64,000 nt of DNA from Cronobacter dublinensis subsp. dublinensis LMG 23823 (GCF_001277235.1 NZ_CP012266.1:806001-870000); one strand, 5' to 3'. Counted from the first letter of the stretch, positions 47,593 to 57,721 are shown. The notes: a model not told the origin generated them from the sequence alone. Numbers and translations: made by a program.

Positions 47593-50124
47593 ATGGCGGG
47601 GAATGACCGCGAACCTATTGGACGCAAAGGACGACCGACGCGTCCGGCAAAACAGAAGGTAAGCCGTCGTCGTCTCAGGGAAGAGGATTATGACGATGAG
47701 TATGAAGACGAAGACGATGAGGAGCCGATGCCGCGTAAGGTAAAAGGCAAAAAAGGCAACGGCGGAAAACCGCGCGGCAAACGCCGCTGGCTGTGGCTTC
47801 TGTTAAAGCTGTTTGTGGTTTTTGTGGTGCTGTTTGTTATCTACGGCGTTTATCTGGATCAAAAAATCCGCAGCCGTATTGATGGCAAAGTCTGGCAGCT
47901 GCCGGCGGCGGTCTATGGCCGTATGGTCAACCTTGAACCGGATATGACCATCAGCAAGCAGGAGATGGTGAAGCTGCTGGAGGCGACGCAGTATCGTCAG
48001 GTGACGAAAATGACGCGCCCTGGCGAGTTTACCGTTCAGGCCAACAGCATCGAGATGATCCGCCGTCCGTTCGATTTCCCGGACAGCAAAGAAGGGCAGA
48101 TCCGCGCGCGCCTGGAGTTTGACGGCGACCATCTGGCCACGATTGAGAATATGGACAGCAACCGCAACTTCGGTTTCTTCCGCCTCGATCCGCGTCTGAT
48201 TACGATGCTCTCGTCGCCGAACGGTGAACAGCGCCTGTTTGTGCCGCGCTCCGGCTTCCCGGACCTGCTGGTGGATACGCTAATCGCCACCGAAGACCGT
48301 CATTTCTATGAGCATGACGGCATCAGCGTTTACTCCATCGGGCGCGCCGTGCTGGCGAACCTGACGGCGGGTCGCGCGGTGCAGGGCGGCAGTACGCTGA
48401 CCCAGCAGCTGGTGAAAAACCTGTTCCTGACCAACAAGCGCACGCTGTGGCGTAAAGCCAACGAAGCGTACATGGCGCTGATCATGGACGCGCGCTACGG
48501 CAAAGACCGCATCCTTGAGCTCTATCTCAACGAGGTCTATCTCGGTCAGAGCGGCGACGATCAGATTCGCGGCTTCCCGCTGGCGAGCCTCTACTACTTT
48601 GGCCGTCCGGTTGACGAGCTGAGCCTCGATCAGCAGGCGCTGCTGGTGGGCATGGTGAAAGGCGCGTCGCTCTACAACCCGTGGCGTAACCCGAAACTGG
48701 CGCTGGAGCGTCGTAACCTGGTGCTGCGCCTGTTGCAGGAGCAGAAGGTCATCGACCAGGAGCTCTACGACATGCTGAGCGCCCGTCCGCTCGGGGTGCA
48801 GCCGCGCGGCGGCGTTATCTCCCCGCAGCCAGCGTTTATGCAGATGGTGCGTCAGGAGCTGCAGTCGAAGCTTGGCGATAAAGTCAAAGATCTCTCCGGC
48901 GTGAAGATTTTCACTACCTTTGATTCCGTGGCGCAGGACGCAGCGGAAAAAGCGGCGGTGGAAGGCATTCCGGCGCTTATCAAACAGCGTAAGCTGAAGG
49001 ATCTGGAAACCGCGATGGTCGTGGTGGACCGCTTTACCGGCGAAGTCCGCGCGATGGTGGGCGGCGCGAACCCGCAGTTCGCGGGCTATAACCGTGCGAT
49101 GCAGGCACGTCGCTCGATTGGCTCGCTCGCGAAACCGGCGACCTATCTGACGGCGTTAAGCCAGCCCAACACCTACCGCCTGAACACCTGGATCGCCGAT
49201 GCGCCGATCTCCCTGCGCCAGCCGAATGGTCAGGTGTGGTCGCCGCAGAATGACGATCACCGTTTCAGCGGGCAGGTAATGCTGGTGGACGCGCTGACGC
49301 GCTCCATGAACGTGCCGACGGTGAACCTCGGGATGGCGCTGGGTTTACCGGCCGTGACCGAGACCTGGAAAAAACTCGGCGCGCCGGAAAACCAGCTGCA
49401 CGCCGTGCCGTCGATGTTGCTTGGCGCACTGAACCTGACGCCGGTTGAAGTGGCGCAGGCGTTCCAGACCATCGCGAGCGGCGGCAACCGCGCTCAGCTG
49501 TCCGTGCTGCGCTCGGTTATCGCGGAAGATGGCAGCGTGCTGTATCAGAGCTTCCCGCAGTCGGAGCGCGCCGTACCGGCGCAGGCCGCCTACCTGACGC
49601 TCTGGACGATGCAGCAGGTGGTACAGCGCGGCACCGGGCATGCGCTGGCGGTGAAATTCCCGAAACTGCACCTGGCGGGTAAAACCGGCACCACCAACAA
49701 TAACGTTGACACCTGGTTTGCCGGTATCGACGGGCGTGAAGTGGTGATCACCTGGGTGGGCCGCGACAATAACCAGCCGACTAAACTCTACGGAGCGAGC
49801 GGCGCGATGGCGATTTACCAGCGCTATCTGAGTAATCAGTCGCCGATCCCGCTGGATCTGACGCCGCCGGAAGATATTGTCGACATGGGCGTCGATGATA
49901 TGGGCAATTTCCTTTGCGGCGGCGGCATGCGCACGCTGCCGGTCTGGACCAGCGATCCGAACACGCTCTGCCAGCAGAGCCAGCCGGTCGCGCCGTCGGG
50001 CAATCCGTTCGAGCAGTCCGCGCCGCAGCAGCCGCAACAGCAGCAACAGCAACAGGCGCCGCAGCAGGAAGAGAAGAGCGACGGCGTCGCGGGCTGGATT
50101 AAAGATATGTTCGGCAGCAACTGA
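47593..50124 (+). CDS. mrcB: Penicillin-binding protein 1B (bifunctional glycosyltransferase/transpeptidase)
   Basis: A major class A peptidoglycan synthase. ATG at 47593 after GGAG gives 843 residues. It has a short cytoplasmic basic/acidic N terminus, one membrane helix (about residues 67-87), a UB2H domain that binds LpoB, a GT51 domain with catalytic Glu234 (ATEDRHFYEH) and a transpeptidase domain with Ser511 (SLAK) and KTGTT. Met46 is conserved and is the known internal start of the short form in E. coli. The C-terminal tail is Gln- and Pro-rich, slightly different from E. coli. Confidence 0.97.
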   Translation: MAGNDREPIGRKGRPTRPAKQKVSRRRLREEDYDDEYEDEDDEEPMPRKVKGKKGNGGKPRGKRRWLWLLLKLFVVFVVLFVIYGVYLDQKIRSRIDGKVWQLPAAVYGRMVNLEPDMTISKQEMVKLLEATQYRQVTKMTRPGEFTVQANSIEMIRRPFDFPDSKEGQIRARLEFDGDHLATIENMDSNRNFGFFRLDPRLITMLSSPNGEQRLFVPRSGFPDLLVDTLIATEDRHFYEHDGISVYSIGRAVLANLTAGRAVQGGSTLTQQLVKNLFLTNKRTLWRKANEAYMALIMDARYGKDRILELYLNEVYLGQSGDDQIRGFPLASLYYFGRPVDELSLDQQALLVGMVKGASLYNPWRNPKLALERRNLVLRLLQEQKVIDQELYDMLSARPLGVQPRGGVISPQPAFMQMVRQELQSKLGDKVKDLSGVKIFTTFDSVAQDAAEKAAVEGIPALIKQRKLKDLETAMVVVDRFTGEVRAMVGGANPQFAGYNRAMQARRSIGSLAKPATYLTALSQPNTYRLNTWIADAPISLRQPNGQVWSPQNDDHRFSGQVMLVDALTRSMNVPTVNLGMALGLPAVTETWKKLGAPENQLHAVPSMLLGALNLTPVEVAQAFQTIASGGNRAQLSVLRSVIAEDGSVLYQSFPQSERAVPAQAAYLTLWTMQQVVQRGTGHALAVKFPKLHLAGKTGTTNNNVDTWFAGIDGREVVITWVGRDNNQPTKLYGASGAMAIYQRYLSNQSPIPLDLTPPEDIVDMGVDDMGNFLCGGGMRTLPVWTSDPNTLCQQSQPVAPSGNPFEQSAPQQPQQQQQQQAPQQEEKSDGVAGWIKDMFGSN

Positions 50125-50142
50125 CGTCCCGTTCGGGAACAC

Positions 50143-50194
50143 AGGGCTTAGCGCCTCTCCGGCTTCGGCGGGAAGAGGGCTAAGCCCTTTTTAT
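50143..50194 (+). terminator. Terminator after mrcB
   Basis: AGGGCTTAGC (50143-50152) pairs with GCTAAGCCCT (50179-50188), with an inner CCTCT/AGAGG stem, followed by a run of T. A long, stable hairpin. Confidence 0.85.
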
Positions 50195-50302
50195 TTTCAC
50201 CGCGAGTTAAAGGGCCGGTAACGTTCCGGCATCCCCTGATTAACCGGATAATCGCTTCTGGTGAGGAATTGGGCCATTGGCGGCCCGCGCTGCGCCAGGC
50301 GC

Positions 50303-50359
50303 TTGCTATATAAACAGCCTTTCGCATATTATCTCGGGCGCATAATAATAATTCTCGTT
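50303..50359 (+). promoter_or_regulatory. fhuA promoter with Fur box
   Basis: TTGCTA (50303-50308) and TATTAT (50327-50332) are separated by 18 bases. A Fur-like site at 50341-50359 begins CATAATAATAATTCTCG and agrees with the 19-base consensus at about 12 positions; the sequence resembles the E. coli fhuA operator. Iron-replete repression by Fur is expected. Confidence 0.65.
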
Positions 50360-50397
50360 TACGTTATCATTTGTCACTTTCACGCAGAGAAATTAGC

Positions 50398-52596
50398 ATG
50401 GCGCGTTCTACTCACACTCAGATCAACACCAGGATTTGCAGACTGGCGGTTTTCGTCGCCACGGCATGCGGCGGCTTTGCTGCCTCCGCCGTTGCCGCTG
50501 ACCACGGTCAGAAAGAGGAAACCATTACTGTTTCCGCTTCCGCAGCCGCGCAGGAGAGCGCCTGGGGCCCGGCCCCGACCATTGCGGCGAAGCGTTCCGC
50601 AACTACCACCAAAACCGATACGCCGATTGAAAAAACGCCGCAATCTGTTTCGGTTGTCACGCGGGAAGAGATGGACACCCGCCAGCCGACAACGGTCAAA
50701 GACGTGTTAAGTTATACGCCGAGCGTCTTCGCCACGCGCGGTAGCTCCTCGACTTACGACGTCGTGACTATTCGTGGTTTTACGACGTCGACGACGGTGA
50801 ACACCAACCAGTATCTCGACGGCATGAAGCTTCAGGGCAACAACTATTCTGAAGTCTCTATGGACCCTTATTTCCTGGAACGCGTTGAACTGATGCGCGG
50901 GCCGACCTCCGTGCTCTATGGCAACAGCAACCCTGGCGGGATCGTCAGCATGGTTAGCAAACGCCCGACTACCGAGCCGCTGCGCGAAGTGCAGTTCAAG
51001 GCTGGTTCTCATAACCTGTGGCAAACCGGTTTTGATTTCAGCGACGCGATTGACGACGCTGGCGTCTGGTCCTATCGCCTGACCGGATTGGGCCGCAGCC
51101 AGAATGCCCAGCAGGAGATGGCGAAATCGACGCGTTATGCCATTGCGCCGTCCTTTAGCTGGCGTCCGGATAACCAAACTGATTTCACATTCCTGAGTAA
51201 TTTCCAGAGCGATCCGGACGCGGGATTCTACGGCTGGCTGCCGCGCTCCGGCACGATTGTCCCTTATTACGACGCTAACGGTAAGGCGCATAAGCTGCCG
51301 ACCGATTTCAACGAAGGTGAAGAAAACAACAAGATGTCCCGCCGTCAGCAGATGGTCGGCTACAGCTTCTCACACGCCTTTGACGATACCTTCACGGTGC
51401 GCCAGAACCTGCGTTATAACCGCGTACATACGCTCTATCGCTCGGTTTACGGCAACGAGTTTAAAGCACCGGCGACGATTAACCGTGCGTATGTGCGTTC
51501 CGATGAAGACATGAATGCCTTCAGTGTCGATACGCAGTTGCAGTCTGATTTCGCGACGGGCGCTGTAGACCATACGCTGCTGACGGGCGTGGATTACTCC
51601 CGCATGCGTAACGACATTAACGCAGACTACGGCACTGCCAGCTCGCTCAACATGCTGGATCCGCAGTATGGCAACCCTAACGTTAACGTTAACTTCCTTT
51701 ATGATGTGATTAACCGTCAGGAGCAAACGGGCCTGTATGTGCAGGATCAGGCGGAGTGGAATAAGTGGGTGATGACCTTAGGCGGTCGTTACGACTTTGC
51801 GAAAACGTCCACCTATACCCGTTCCTCCGGCGCGCTTGCTGAGATTAACGACCAGCAGTTCACCTGGCGTGGCGGCATTAACTACCTGTTCGATAACGGC
51901 GTTTCCCCATACTTCAGCTACAGCGAATCCTTTGAACCGGTGTCGGGTTCAAGTGCCAGCGGCAAGCCGTTCGACCCTTCGCGCGGGAAGCAGTATGAAG
52001 CTGGCGTAAAATATGTACCGAAAGATATGCCGGTCGTGTTGACGGCGGCGGTATATCAGCTCACCAAAGACAAAAATCTGACGGCCGATCCGGCGAATAA
52101 TCTCTTTAGCGTTCAGGGCGGCGAGATCCGTTCCCGTGGCATTGAACTGGAAGCAAAAGCCGCGGTGTCAGCCAACGTCAACGTGACCGCGGCTTACAGC
52201 TTTACCGATGCGAAATACACGCATGACACGCTCTTTGAAGATAAGCGTCCGGCGGAAGTGCCGCGTAATATGGCCTCGCTGTGGGCGGATTATACCTTCC
52301 ACGATACCGCGCTGAGCGGGCTGACAATCGGCGCTGGCGGCCGTTATGTCGGGAACACCGTAAGCTACTATGCCTATGGCGATAACAAAGACAAACCGTT
52401 CAACGTTGCAAGTTACACCGTGGCGGATGCGATGGTGAAATACGATCTGGCGCGCTTAGGCCTGCCGGGATCGTCTGTCGCCTTAAACGTCAATAACCTG
52501 TTTGACCGCGAGTATGTCTCTAGCTGCTACAAAGATTACGCATGCTACTGGGGCGCGGAACGTCAGGTAACGGCGACCGCAACATTCCGCTTCTGA
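50398..52596 (+). CDS. fhuA: Ferrichrome outer-membrane transporter FhuA
   Basis: A TonB-dependent outer-membrane receptor for ferrichrome, also a phage and colicin M receptor in E. coli. The ATG at 50398 gives 732 residues. Signal peptide of about 33 residues ending SAVAA, then a TonB box (EETITVSAS), a plug domain (residues about 65-165, IEKTPQSVSVVTREEM) and a 22-strand barrel ending in phenylalanine (TATFRF). A CYKDYACYW segment near the end holds the conserved cysteine pair. The first gene of fhuACDB behind a Fur box. It is 15 residues shorter than E. coli FhuA, mainly in loops. Confidence 0.96.
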   Translation: MARSTHTQINTRICRLAVFVATACGGFAASAVAADHGQKEETITVSASAAAQESAWGPAPTIAAKRSATTTKTDTPIEKTPQSVSVVTREEMDTRQPTTVKDVLSYTPSVFATRGSSSTYDVVTIRGFTTSTTVNTNQYLDGMKLQGNNYSEVSMDPYFLERVELMRGPTSVLYGNSNPGGIVSMVSKRPTTEPLREVQFKAGSHNLWQTGFDFSDAIDDAGVWSYRLTGLGRSQNAQQEMAKSTRYAIAPSFSWRPDNQTDFTFLSNFQSDPDAGFYGWLPRSGTIVPYYDANGKAHKLPTDFNEGEENNKMSRRQQMVGYSFSHAFDDTFTVRQNLRYNRVHTLYRSVYGNEFKAPATINRAYVRSDEDMNAFSVDTQLQSDFATGAVDHTLLTGVDYSRMRNDINADYGTASSLNMLDPQYGNPNVNVNFLYDVINRQEQTGLYVQDQAEWNKWVMTLGGRYDFAKTSTYTRSSGALAEINDQQFTWRGGINYLFDNGVSPYFSYSESFEPVSGSSASGKPFDPSRGKQYEAGVKYVPKDMPVVLTAAVYQLTKDKNLTADPANNLFSVQGGEIRSRGIELEAKAAVSANVNVTAAYSFTDAKYTHDTLFEDKRPAEVPRNMASLWADYTFHDTALSGLTIGAGGRYVGNTVSYYAYGDNKDKPFNVASYTVADAMVKYDLARLGLPGSSVALNVNNLFDREYVSSCYKDYACYWGAERQVTATATFRF

Positions 52597-52642
52597 TCCG
52601 TCTTCGGGCACGCTTTGCGTGCCCTTCAACAAGTTGGCTATC

Positions 52643-53440
52643 ATGCAGGACAAAACTTCCCCGCCCGATGCTGGTTTTTCTTTAAAAGATCTCTCTTTCC
52701 GTGTGCCCGGACGCACGCTGCTTCACCCCTTGTCGCTCACCTTTCCAGCGGGCAAAGTCACCGGGCTTATCGGCCACAACGGCTCCGGCAAATCCACGCT
52801 GCTGAAAATGCTTGGCCGTCACCAGAAACCCTCCGAAGGCGAAATTTTTCTCAACGGTGAACCGCTGGCGGGCTGGAACAGCAAGGCGTTCGCGCGCGAA
52901 GTGGCGTATCTGCCGCAGCAGTTGCCCGCCGCCGAAGGGATGACGGCGCGCGAGCTGGTGGCGATTGGTCGCTATCCGTGGCACGGCGCGCTTGGCCGCT
53001 TCGGCGCACAAGACCGCGAGCGGGTGGAAGAGGCGATAAGTCTTGTTGGGCTGAAGCCGCTGGCGCACCGGCTGGTGGACAGCCTCTCCGGTGGCGAACG
53101 CCAGCGCGCGTGGATCGCCATGCTGGTGGCGCAAAACAGCCGCTGCCTGCTGCTTGACGAACCGACCTCGGCGCTGGATATCGCTCACCAGGTGGACGTG
53201 CTGGCGCTGATTCACCGCTTAAGCCAGCAGCGCGGCCTCACGGTTATCGCTGTGCTGCACGATATCAACATGGCGGCGCGCTACTGCGATCATCTGGTGG
53301 CGCTGCGCGGCGGCGAAATGATAGCCCAGGGCAGTCCGCTGGAATTAATGAACGGCGAGACACTACAGCAAATCTATGGCATTCCGATGGGCATTCTGCC
53401 GCATCCGGCGGGCCTGGCACCGGTGAGCTTTGTCTGCTGA
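52643..53440 (+). CDS. fhuC: Iron(III)-hydroxamate ABC transporter ATP-binding protein
   Basis: The ATPase of the hydroxamate siderophore importer. ATG at 52643 gives 265 residues, as in E. coli; the ribosome-binding site is weak. Walker A GHNGSGKST near residue 42, signature LSGGERQRAW near residue 146 and Walker B CLLLDEPTSALD near residue 166 are intact. Its stop overlaps the fhuD start (TGATG). Confidence 0.96.
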   Translation: MQDKTSPPDAGFSLKDLSFRVPGRTLLHPLSLTFPAGKVTGLIGHNGSGKSTLLKMLGRHQKPSEGEIFLNGEPLAGWNSKAFAREVAYLPQQLPAAEGMTARELVAIGRYPWHGALGRFGAQDRERVEEAISLVGLKPLAHRLVDSLSGGERQRAWIAMLVAQNSRCLLLDEPTSALDIAHQVDVLALIHRLSQQRGLTVIAVLHDINMAARYCDHLVALRGGEMIAQGSPLELMNGETLQQIYGIPMGILPHPAGLAPVSFVC

Positions 53441-54336
53441 TGCGTGATGTTCTCTCAACGCCTTTTAGCCGTCGGCGTCTGATGACGGCGATGGCGCTCT
53501 CGCCGCTGATGTGGCAGATGGCCAACGCGCGCGCGGCGACGGTCGATCTTAAACGTATTGTGGCGCTCGAATGGCTGCCCGTCGAACAGCTGCTGGCGCT
53601 CGGCGTGACGCCTTACGCGGTGGCGGACGTGCCGAACTACCGGCTGTGGGTCAACTCTCCGCCGCTGCCGGACTCGGTTATCGACGTCGGCCTGCGCACC
53701 GAGCCGAATCTCGAACTGCTCACCCAGCTAAAGCCGTCGCTGATGTTCTGGTCATCCGGCTATGGCCCGGCAGAGGCGCAGCTTAAGCGTATCGCGCCCG
53801 GCATGGGCGTGACCTTTACCGACGGCAAAGCGCCGCTGTCGATGGCGCGTCAGTCGCTGCTGGCGCTGGCGGAGCGGCTGGGTCTTCAGGCGGGCGCGAA
53901 AGCGCATCTCGATGCGTTCGACCAGTTCCTGGCGCGGATGAAGCCGCGCTTTGCGGGGCGTGGCGGACGGCCGCTGTTGATGATGTCGCTGCTCGATGCG
54001 CGCCATGCGCTGACCATCGGCACCAACAGCCTGTTCCAGCCGGTGCTGGACGCGGTCAACGTGCCTAACGCCTGGCAGGATGGCACAAACTTCTGGGGCA
54101 GCGCGATTGTCGGCGTCGAGCGGCTCGCGCAGTTTAAAGACGCCGATGTTATCTGTTTTGAGCATGGCGACGATCAGGCGATGCGCCAGCTTGCCGCCAC
54201 GCCATTGTGGCAGGCGATGCCCTTTATACGCGCAGGACGCTTTCAGCGCGTGCCCGCGGTCTGGTTCTACGGCGCGACGCTCTCGGCGATGCGCTTTGGC
54301 CGGGTGCTGGATAACGCGCTGGGAGGCCGGGCATGA
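53440..54336 (+). CDS. fhuD: Iron(III)-hydroxamate substrate-binding protein
   Basis: The periplasmic binding protein for ferrichrome and other hydroxamates. The 298 residues begin with a Tat-like signal (SRRRLMTAMALSPLMWQ) and a cut after ARA near residue 30. The mature part has two lobes linked by a long helix, with conserved LRTEPNLELL and AVWFYGATLSAM segments. Translation is coupled on both sides: it overlaps fhuC by one base and fhuB by four. Confidence 0.96.
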   Translation: MRDVLSTPFSRRRLMTAMALSPLMWQMANARAATVDLKRIVALEWLPVEQLLALGVTPYAVADVPNYRLWVNSPPLPDSVIDVGLRTEPNLELLTQLKPSLMFWSSGYGPAEAQLKRIAPGMGVTFTDGKAPLSMARQSLLALAERLGLQAGAKAHLDAFDQFLARMKPRFAGRGGRPLLMMSLLDARHALTIGTNSLFQPVLDAVNVPNAWQDGTNFWGSAIVGVERLAQFKDADVICFEHGDDQAMRQLAATPLWQAMPFIRAGRFQRVPAVWFYGATLSAMRFGRVLDNALGGRA

Positions 54337-56318
54337 AGCCACGTCATCTGCTTTTCCCGGCGCTGCTGCTGGGGCTGTTGTTCGCGCTGGCGCTCGGCCT
54401 GAGCTGGGTCAACCTCACCGCCTGGCTGCCGCGCGCGCAGTGGCGCGAGGCGCTGTGGCAACCGGATATCGACGCCATTGACCAGATGCTGTTCCACTAC
54501 AGCCTCCTGCCGCGTTTTGCGGTGTCGCTGCTGGTGGGCGCGGGACTGGGGCTGGTGGGCGTGCTGTTCCAGCAGGTATTGCGTAACCCGCTGGCCGAGC
54601 CGACCACGCTTGGGGTGGCGACCGGCGCGCAGCTTGGCGTCACCGTCGCCACGCTCTGGGCGTTGCCCGGCGGCGTGCTGACGGGGCAGTTCGCGGCGCT
54701 GGCGGGGGCCTGCGTCGTCGGGCTACTGGTGTTCGGCGTCGCCTGGGGCAAACGCCTCTCGCCGGTGACGCTGATTCTGGCAGGCCTGGTAGTCAGCCTT
54801 TACTGCGGCGCGGTCAATCAACTGCTGGTGCTGTTTCACCACGATCAGCTGCAAAGCATGTTTTTATGGAGCACCGGCGCGCTGAACCAGAACGACTGGA
54901 GCGTGGCGGCGCGGCTGTGGCCGCAGCTGCTGGCGGGCCTGCTCCTGACGCTGCTGCTGCTGCGTCCGTTAACCCTTATGGGGCTGGACGACGGCGTGGC
55001 GCGCAACCTCGGGCTGGCGCTGTCGCTGGCGCGCCTTGCCACGCTGACGCTGGCGATTGTCATCAGCGCGTTGCTGGTGAATGCGGTCGGGATCATCGGG
55101 TTTATCGGCCTGTTCGCGCCGCTGCTTGCAAAGATGCTCGGCGCGCGGCGGCTGCTGGCGCGGCTGCTGCTGGCGTCGTTTATCGGCGCGCTGCTGCTGT
55201 GGCTTTCCGATCAATTTATTCTCTGGCTCTCCCGCGTCTGGCTGGAGGTCTCCACCGGCATGGCGACGGCACTGTTTGGCGCGCCGCTGCTGCTGTGGCT
55301 GTTGCCGCGTCTGCGCACCATGAGCGCGCCGGAGATGAACGCGGGCGACCGCATTCCGGCGGAGCGCGGCCACCTGGCGCGCTGGACGCTGGCGGGCCTG
55401 CTGCTGCTCCTGGGCGTGGCGGCGCTGGCGCTCTGCTTCGGGCGTGATGCCGACGGCTGGGTCTGGGCGCAGGGCGACATCCTGCGCGAGCTGCTGGGCT
55501 GGCGCTGGCCGCGCGTGCTGGCGGCGCTGTGCGCGGGCACGATGCTGGCGGCGGCGGGCTGCATTATCCAGCGGCTGACCGGCAACCCGATGGCGAGCCC
55601 GGAAGTGCTGGGCATCAGCTCCGGGGCCGCGTTCGGCGTAGTGATGATGCTGCTGTTCGTGCCGGGCGACGCCTTCGGCTGGCTGCTGCCGGCGGGGAGC
55701 CTCGGTGCGGCGGCGACGCTGATGATTATTCTGGTTGCCGCCGGACGCGGCGGGTTTTCGCCGCACCGGATGCTGCTGGCCGGGATGGCGCTGAGTACGG
55801 CTTTCACGATGCTGCTGGTGATGCTCCAGGCGAGCGGCGATCCGCGCATGGCGCAGGTGATCACGTGGATCTCCGGCTCCACCTACCGCGTGACGCCGCA
55901 GCAGGCGCAGAATTCGCTGTGGGTGATGCTGGCGCTGCTGGCGGTAACGCCGCTGTGCCGCCGCTGGCTGACGGTGCTGCCGCTCGGCGGCGATACCGCG
56001 CGGGCTGTGGGGATGGCGCTGACGCCGACGCGCGTCGTGCTGCTGTTGCTCGCCTCGGCGCTGACCGCGGCGGCGACGCTGACCATCGGCCCGCTGAGCT
56101 TTATTGGCCTGATGGCGCCGCATATTACGCGCATGCTCGGTTTTCGCCGCGCGCTGCCGCAGCTGGTTATCGCCTCGCTGTTGGGCGGTATGCTGATGAT
56201 GCTGGCCGACTGGGCGGGGCGTATGGCGATGTTCCCGTATCAGATCCCGGCAGGGCTGCTGGCGACGTTTATCGGTGCGCCCTATTTTGTGTATCTGCTG
56301 CGTAAGCAGAGCCGGTAG
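54333..56318 (+). CDS. fhuB: Iron(III)-hydroxamate ABC transporter permease
   Basis: A fused double-length permease of 661 residues with about 20 membrane helices, two homologous halves of the FecCD/BtuC type; each half has a GxxxxxPxxxGxxxGA-like block (NPLAEPTTLGVATGA and NPMASPEVLGISSGA) and the FIGLFAPL / FIGLMAPH coupling region. It overlaps fhuD by four bases and ends the operon. Repeats follow. Confidence 0.97.
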   Translation: MKPRHLLFPALLLGLLFALALGLSWVNLTAWLPRAQWREALWQPDIDAIDQMLFHYSLLPRFAVSLLVGAGLGLVGVLFQQVLRNPLAEPTTLGVATGAQLGVTVATLWALPGGVLTGQFAALAGACVVGLLVFGVAWGKRLSPVTLILAGLVVSLYCGAVNQLLVLFHHDQLQSMFLWSTGALNQNDWSVAARLWPQLLAGLLLTLLLLRPLTLMGLDDGVARNLGLALSLARLATLTLAIVISALLVNAVGIIGFIGLFAPLLAKMLGARRLLARLLLASFIGALLLWLSDQFILWLSRVWLEVSTGMATALFGAPLLLWLLPRLRTMSAPEMNAGDRIPAERGHLARWTLAGLLLLLGVAALALCFGRDADGWVWAQGDILRELLGWRWPRVLAALCAGTMLAAAGCIIQRLTGNPMASPEVLGISSGAAFGVVMMLLFVPGDAFGWLLPAGSLGAAATLMIILVAAGRGGFSPHRMLLAGMALSTAFTMLLVMLQASGDPRMAQVITWISGSTYRVTPQQAQNSLWVMLALLAVTPLCRRWLTVLPLGGDTARAVGMALTPTRVVLLLLASALTAAATLTIGPLSFIGLMAPHITRMLGFRRALPQLVIASLLGGMLMMLADWAGRMAMFPYQIPAGLLATFIGAPYFVYLLRKQSR

Positions 56319-56331
56319 GGAAGGCGGGGGG

Positions 56332-56424
56332 GCTCGCGGGCGGTTAAACGGTAAGCGCACCCGCGAGCGAGAGAAAATCAGGCGTTTCGTAAATGTAGGG
56401 CGGGTAAGCGTAAGCGCACCCGCC
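56332..56424. repeat. Palindromic intergenic repeats between fhuB and hemL
   Basis: At 56395-56424 the sequence GTAGGGCGGGTAAGCGTAAG with GCGCACCCGCC following is a further copy of the element near 29240-29311. Just before it, 56332-56369 holds GCTCGCGGG ... CCCGCGAGC with an internal TAAGCGCACCCGC, a degenerate relative. The hairpins may end the fhu transcript and the convergent hemL transcript, as no other terminator is seen. Confidence 0.65.
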
Positions 56425-56440
56425 ACGGTAACAAACCCGA

Positions 56441-57721
56441 TTACAGCTTCGCGAACACCCGGCGTGCGGCGTCGATGGTAGTGTTGATGTCTTCTTCGCT
56501 GTGCGCGATGGACATAAAGCCCGCTTCGAACGCGGACGGCGCGAAATAGACGCCTTCTTCCAGCATCAGATGGAAGAAACGCTTAAAGCGCTCGACGTCG
56601 CATTTCACCACGTCCTGATAGCAGGTCACGCTATCGGCGTCGGTAAAGAAGATACCGAACATCCCGCCGACATGGTTGACCACCAGCGACACGCCCGTCT
56701 CCTGCGCGGCGTCACGCAGGCCTTCCGCCAGCTGCGTCGTCAGCGTGTCCAGCGTGCTGTGCACGCCCGGCTGCGACACTTCGCTCAGGCAGGCGAAGCC
56801 CGCCGCCATCGCGATCGGGTTGCCGGAGAGCGTGCCCGCCTGATAGACCGGGCCGGTCGGGGCCAGCGCTTCCATGACTTCGCGACGCCCGCCGAACGCG
56901 CCCACCGGCATACCGCCGCCGATGATTTTGCCAAGGCAGGTCAAATCCGGCACCACGTTGTAATGCGCCTGCGCGCCCGCCAGCGCGACGCGGAAACCGG
57001 TCATCACTTCATCGATAATCAGCAGCGCGCCGAATTCATCGCACAGCGCGCGCAGACCCGGCAGGAAATCGGGCTGCGGCAGGATGCAGTTCATGTTGCC
57101 CGCGACAGGCTCGACGATAATGCAGGCGATATCCTGAGGGTAAAGCTCGAACGCCTCGCGCACGGAAGCGAGATCGTTATAGGTGCAGGTCAGGGTATGT
57201 TTGGCGAAATCCGCCGGTACGCCCGGCGAGTTCGGCTGGCCGAGCGTCAGCGCGCCGGAGCCCGCTTTCACCAGCAGGTGATCGGCGTGGCCGTGATAAC
57301 AGCCTTCAAATTTGATGATTTTGTCGCGGCGGGTAAAGCCGCGCGCCAGACGGATGGCGCTCATGGTCGCCTCGGTGCCGGAGTTCACCATACGCACCAT
57401 ATCCATCGTCGGGACCAGCTCGGTGACGAGCTGCGCCATTTTAACTTCCATTTCGGTCGGCGCGCCGAAGCTCAGGCCGCGCTGCGCCGCTTCAATCACC
57501 GCGTTACGGATAGCCGGGTGGTTGTGGCCCAGCACCATCGGGCCCCAGGAGCCGACATAGTCGATATAGGCTTTGCCGTCGGCGTCATAGAGATAAGCCC
57601 CGTCCGCCCGTTCGATAAACAGCGGCGTACCGCCCACGCCGGTAAAGGCGCGCACCGGCGAGTTTACGCCGCCAGGGATAAGTTCGCGGGCAGCGGCAAA
57701 GAGGTTTTCAGACTTACTCAT
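56441..57721 (-). CDS. hemL: Glutamate-1-semialdehyde 2,1-aminomutase
   Basis: A PLP enzyme that makes 5-aminolevulinate for haem and tetrapyrroles. The 426 residues equal the E. coli protein. It begins MSKSENLFAAARELIPGGVN; the PLP lysine lies in LGKIIGGGMPVGAFGG near residue 265, after the DEVMTGFRVA cofactor aspartate. Convergent with fhuB and divergent from clcA across 171 bases. Confidence 0.97.
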   Translation of the reverse strand: MSKSENLFAAARELIPGGVNSPVRAFTGVGGTPLFIERADGAYLYDADGKAYIDYVGSWGPMVLGHNHPAIRNAVIEAAQRGLSFGAPTEMEVKMAQLVTELVPTMDMVRMVNSGTEATMSAIRLARGFTRRDKIIKFEGCYHGHADHLLVKAGSGALTLGQPNSPGVPADFAKHTLTCTYNDLASVREAFELYPQDIACIIVEPVAGNMNCILPQPDFLPGLRALCDEFGALLIIDEVMTGFRVALAGAQAHYNVVPDLTCLGKIIGGGMPVGAFGGRREVMEALAPTGPVYQAGTLSGNPIAMAAGFACLSEVSQPGVHSTLDTLTTQLAEGLRDAAQETGVSLVVNHVGGMFGIFFTDADSVTCYQDVVKCDVERFKRFFHLMLEEGVYFAPSAFEAGFMSIAHSEEDINTTIDAARRVFAKL

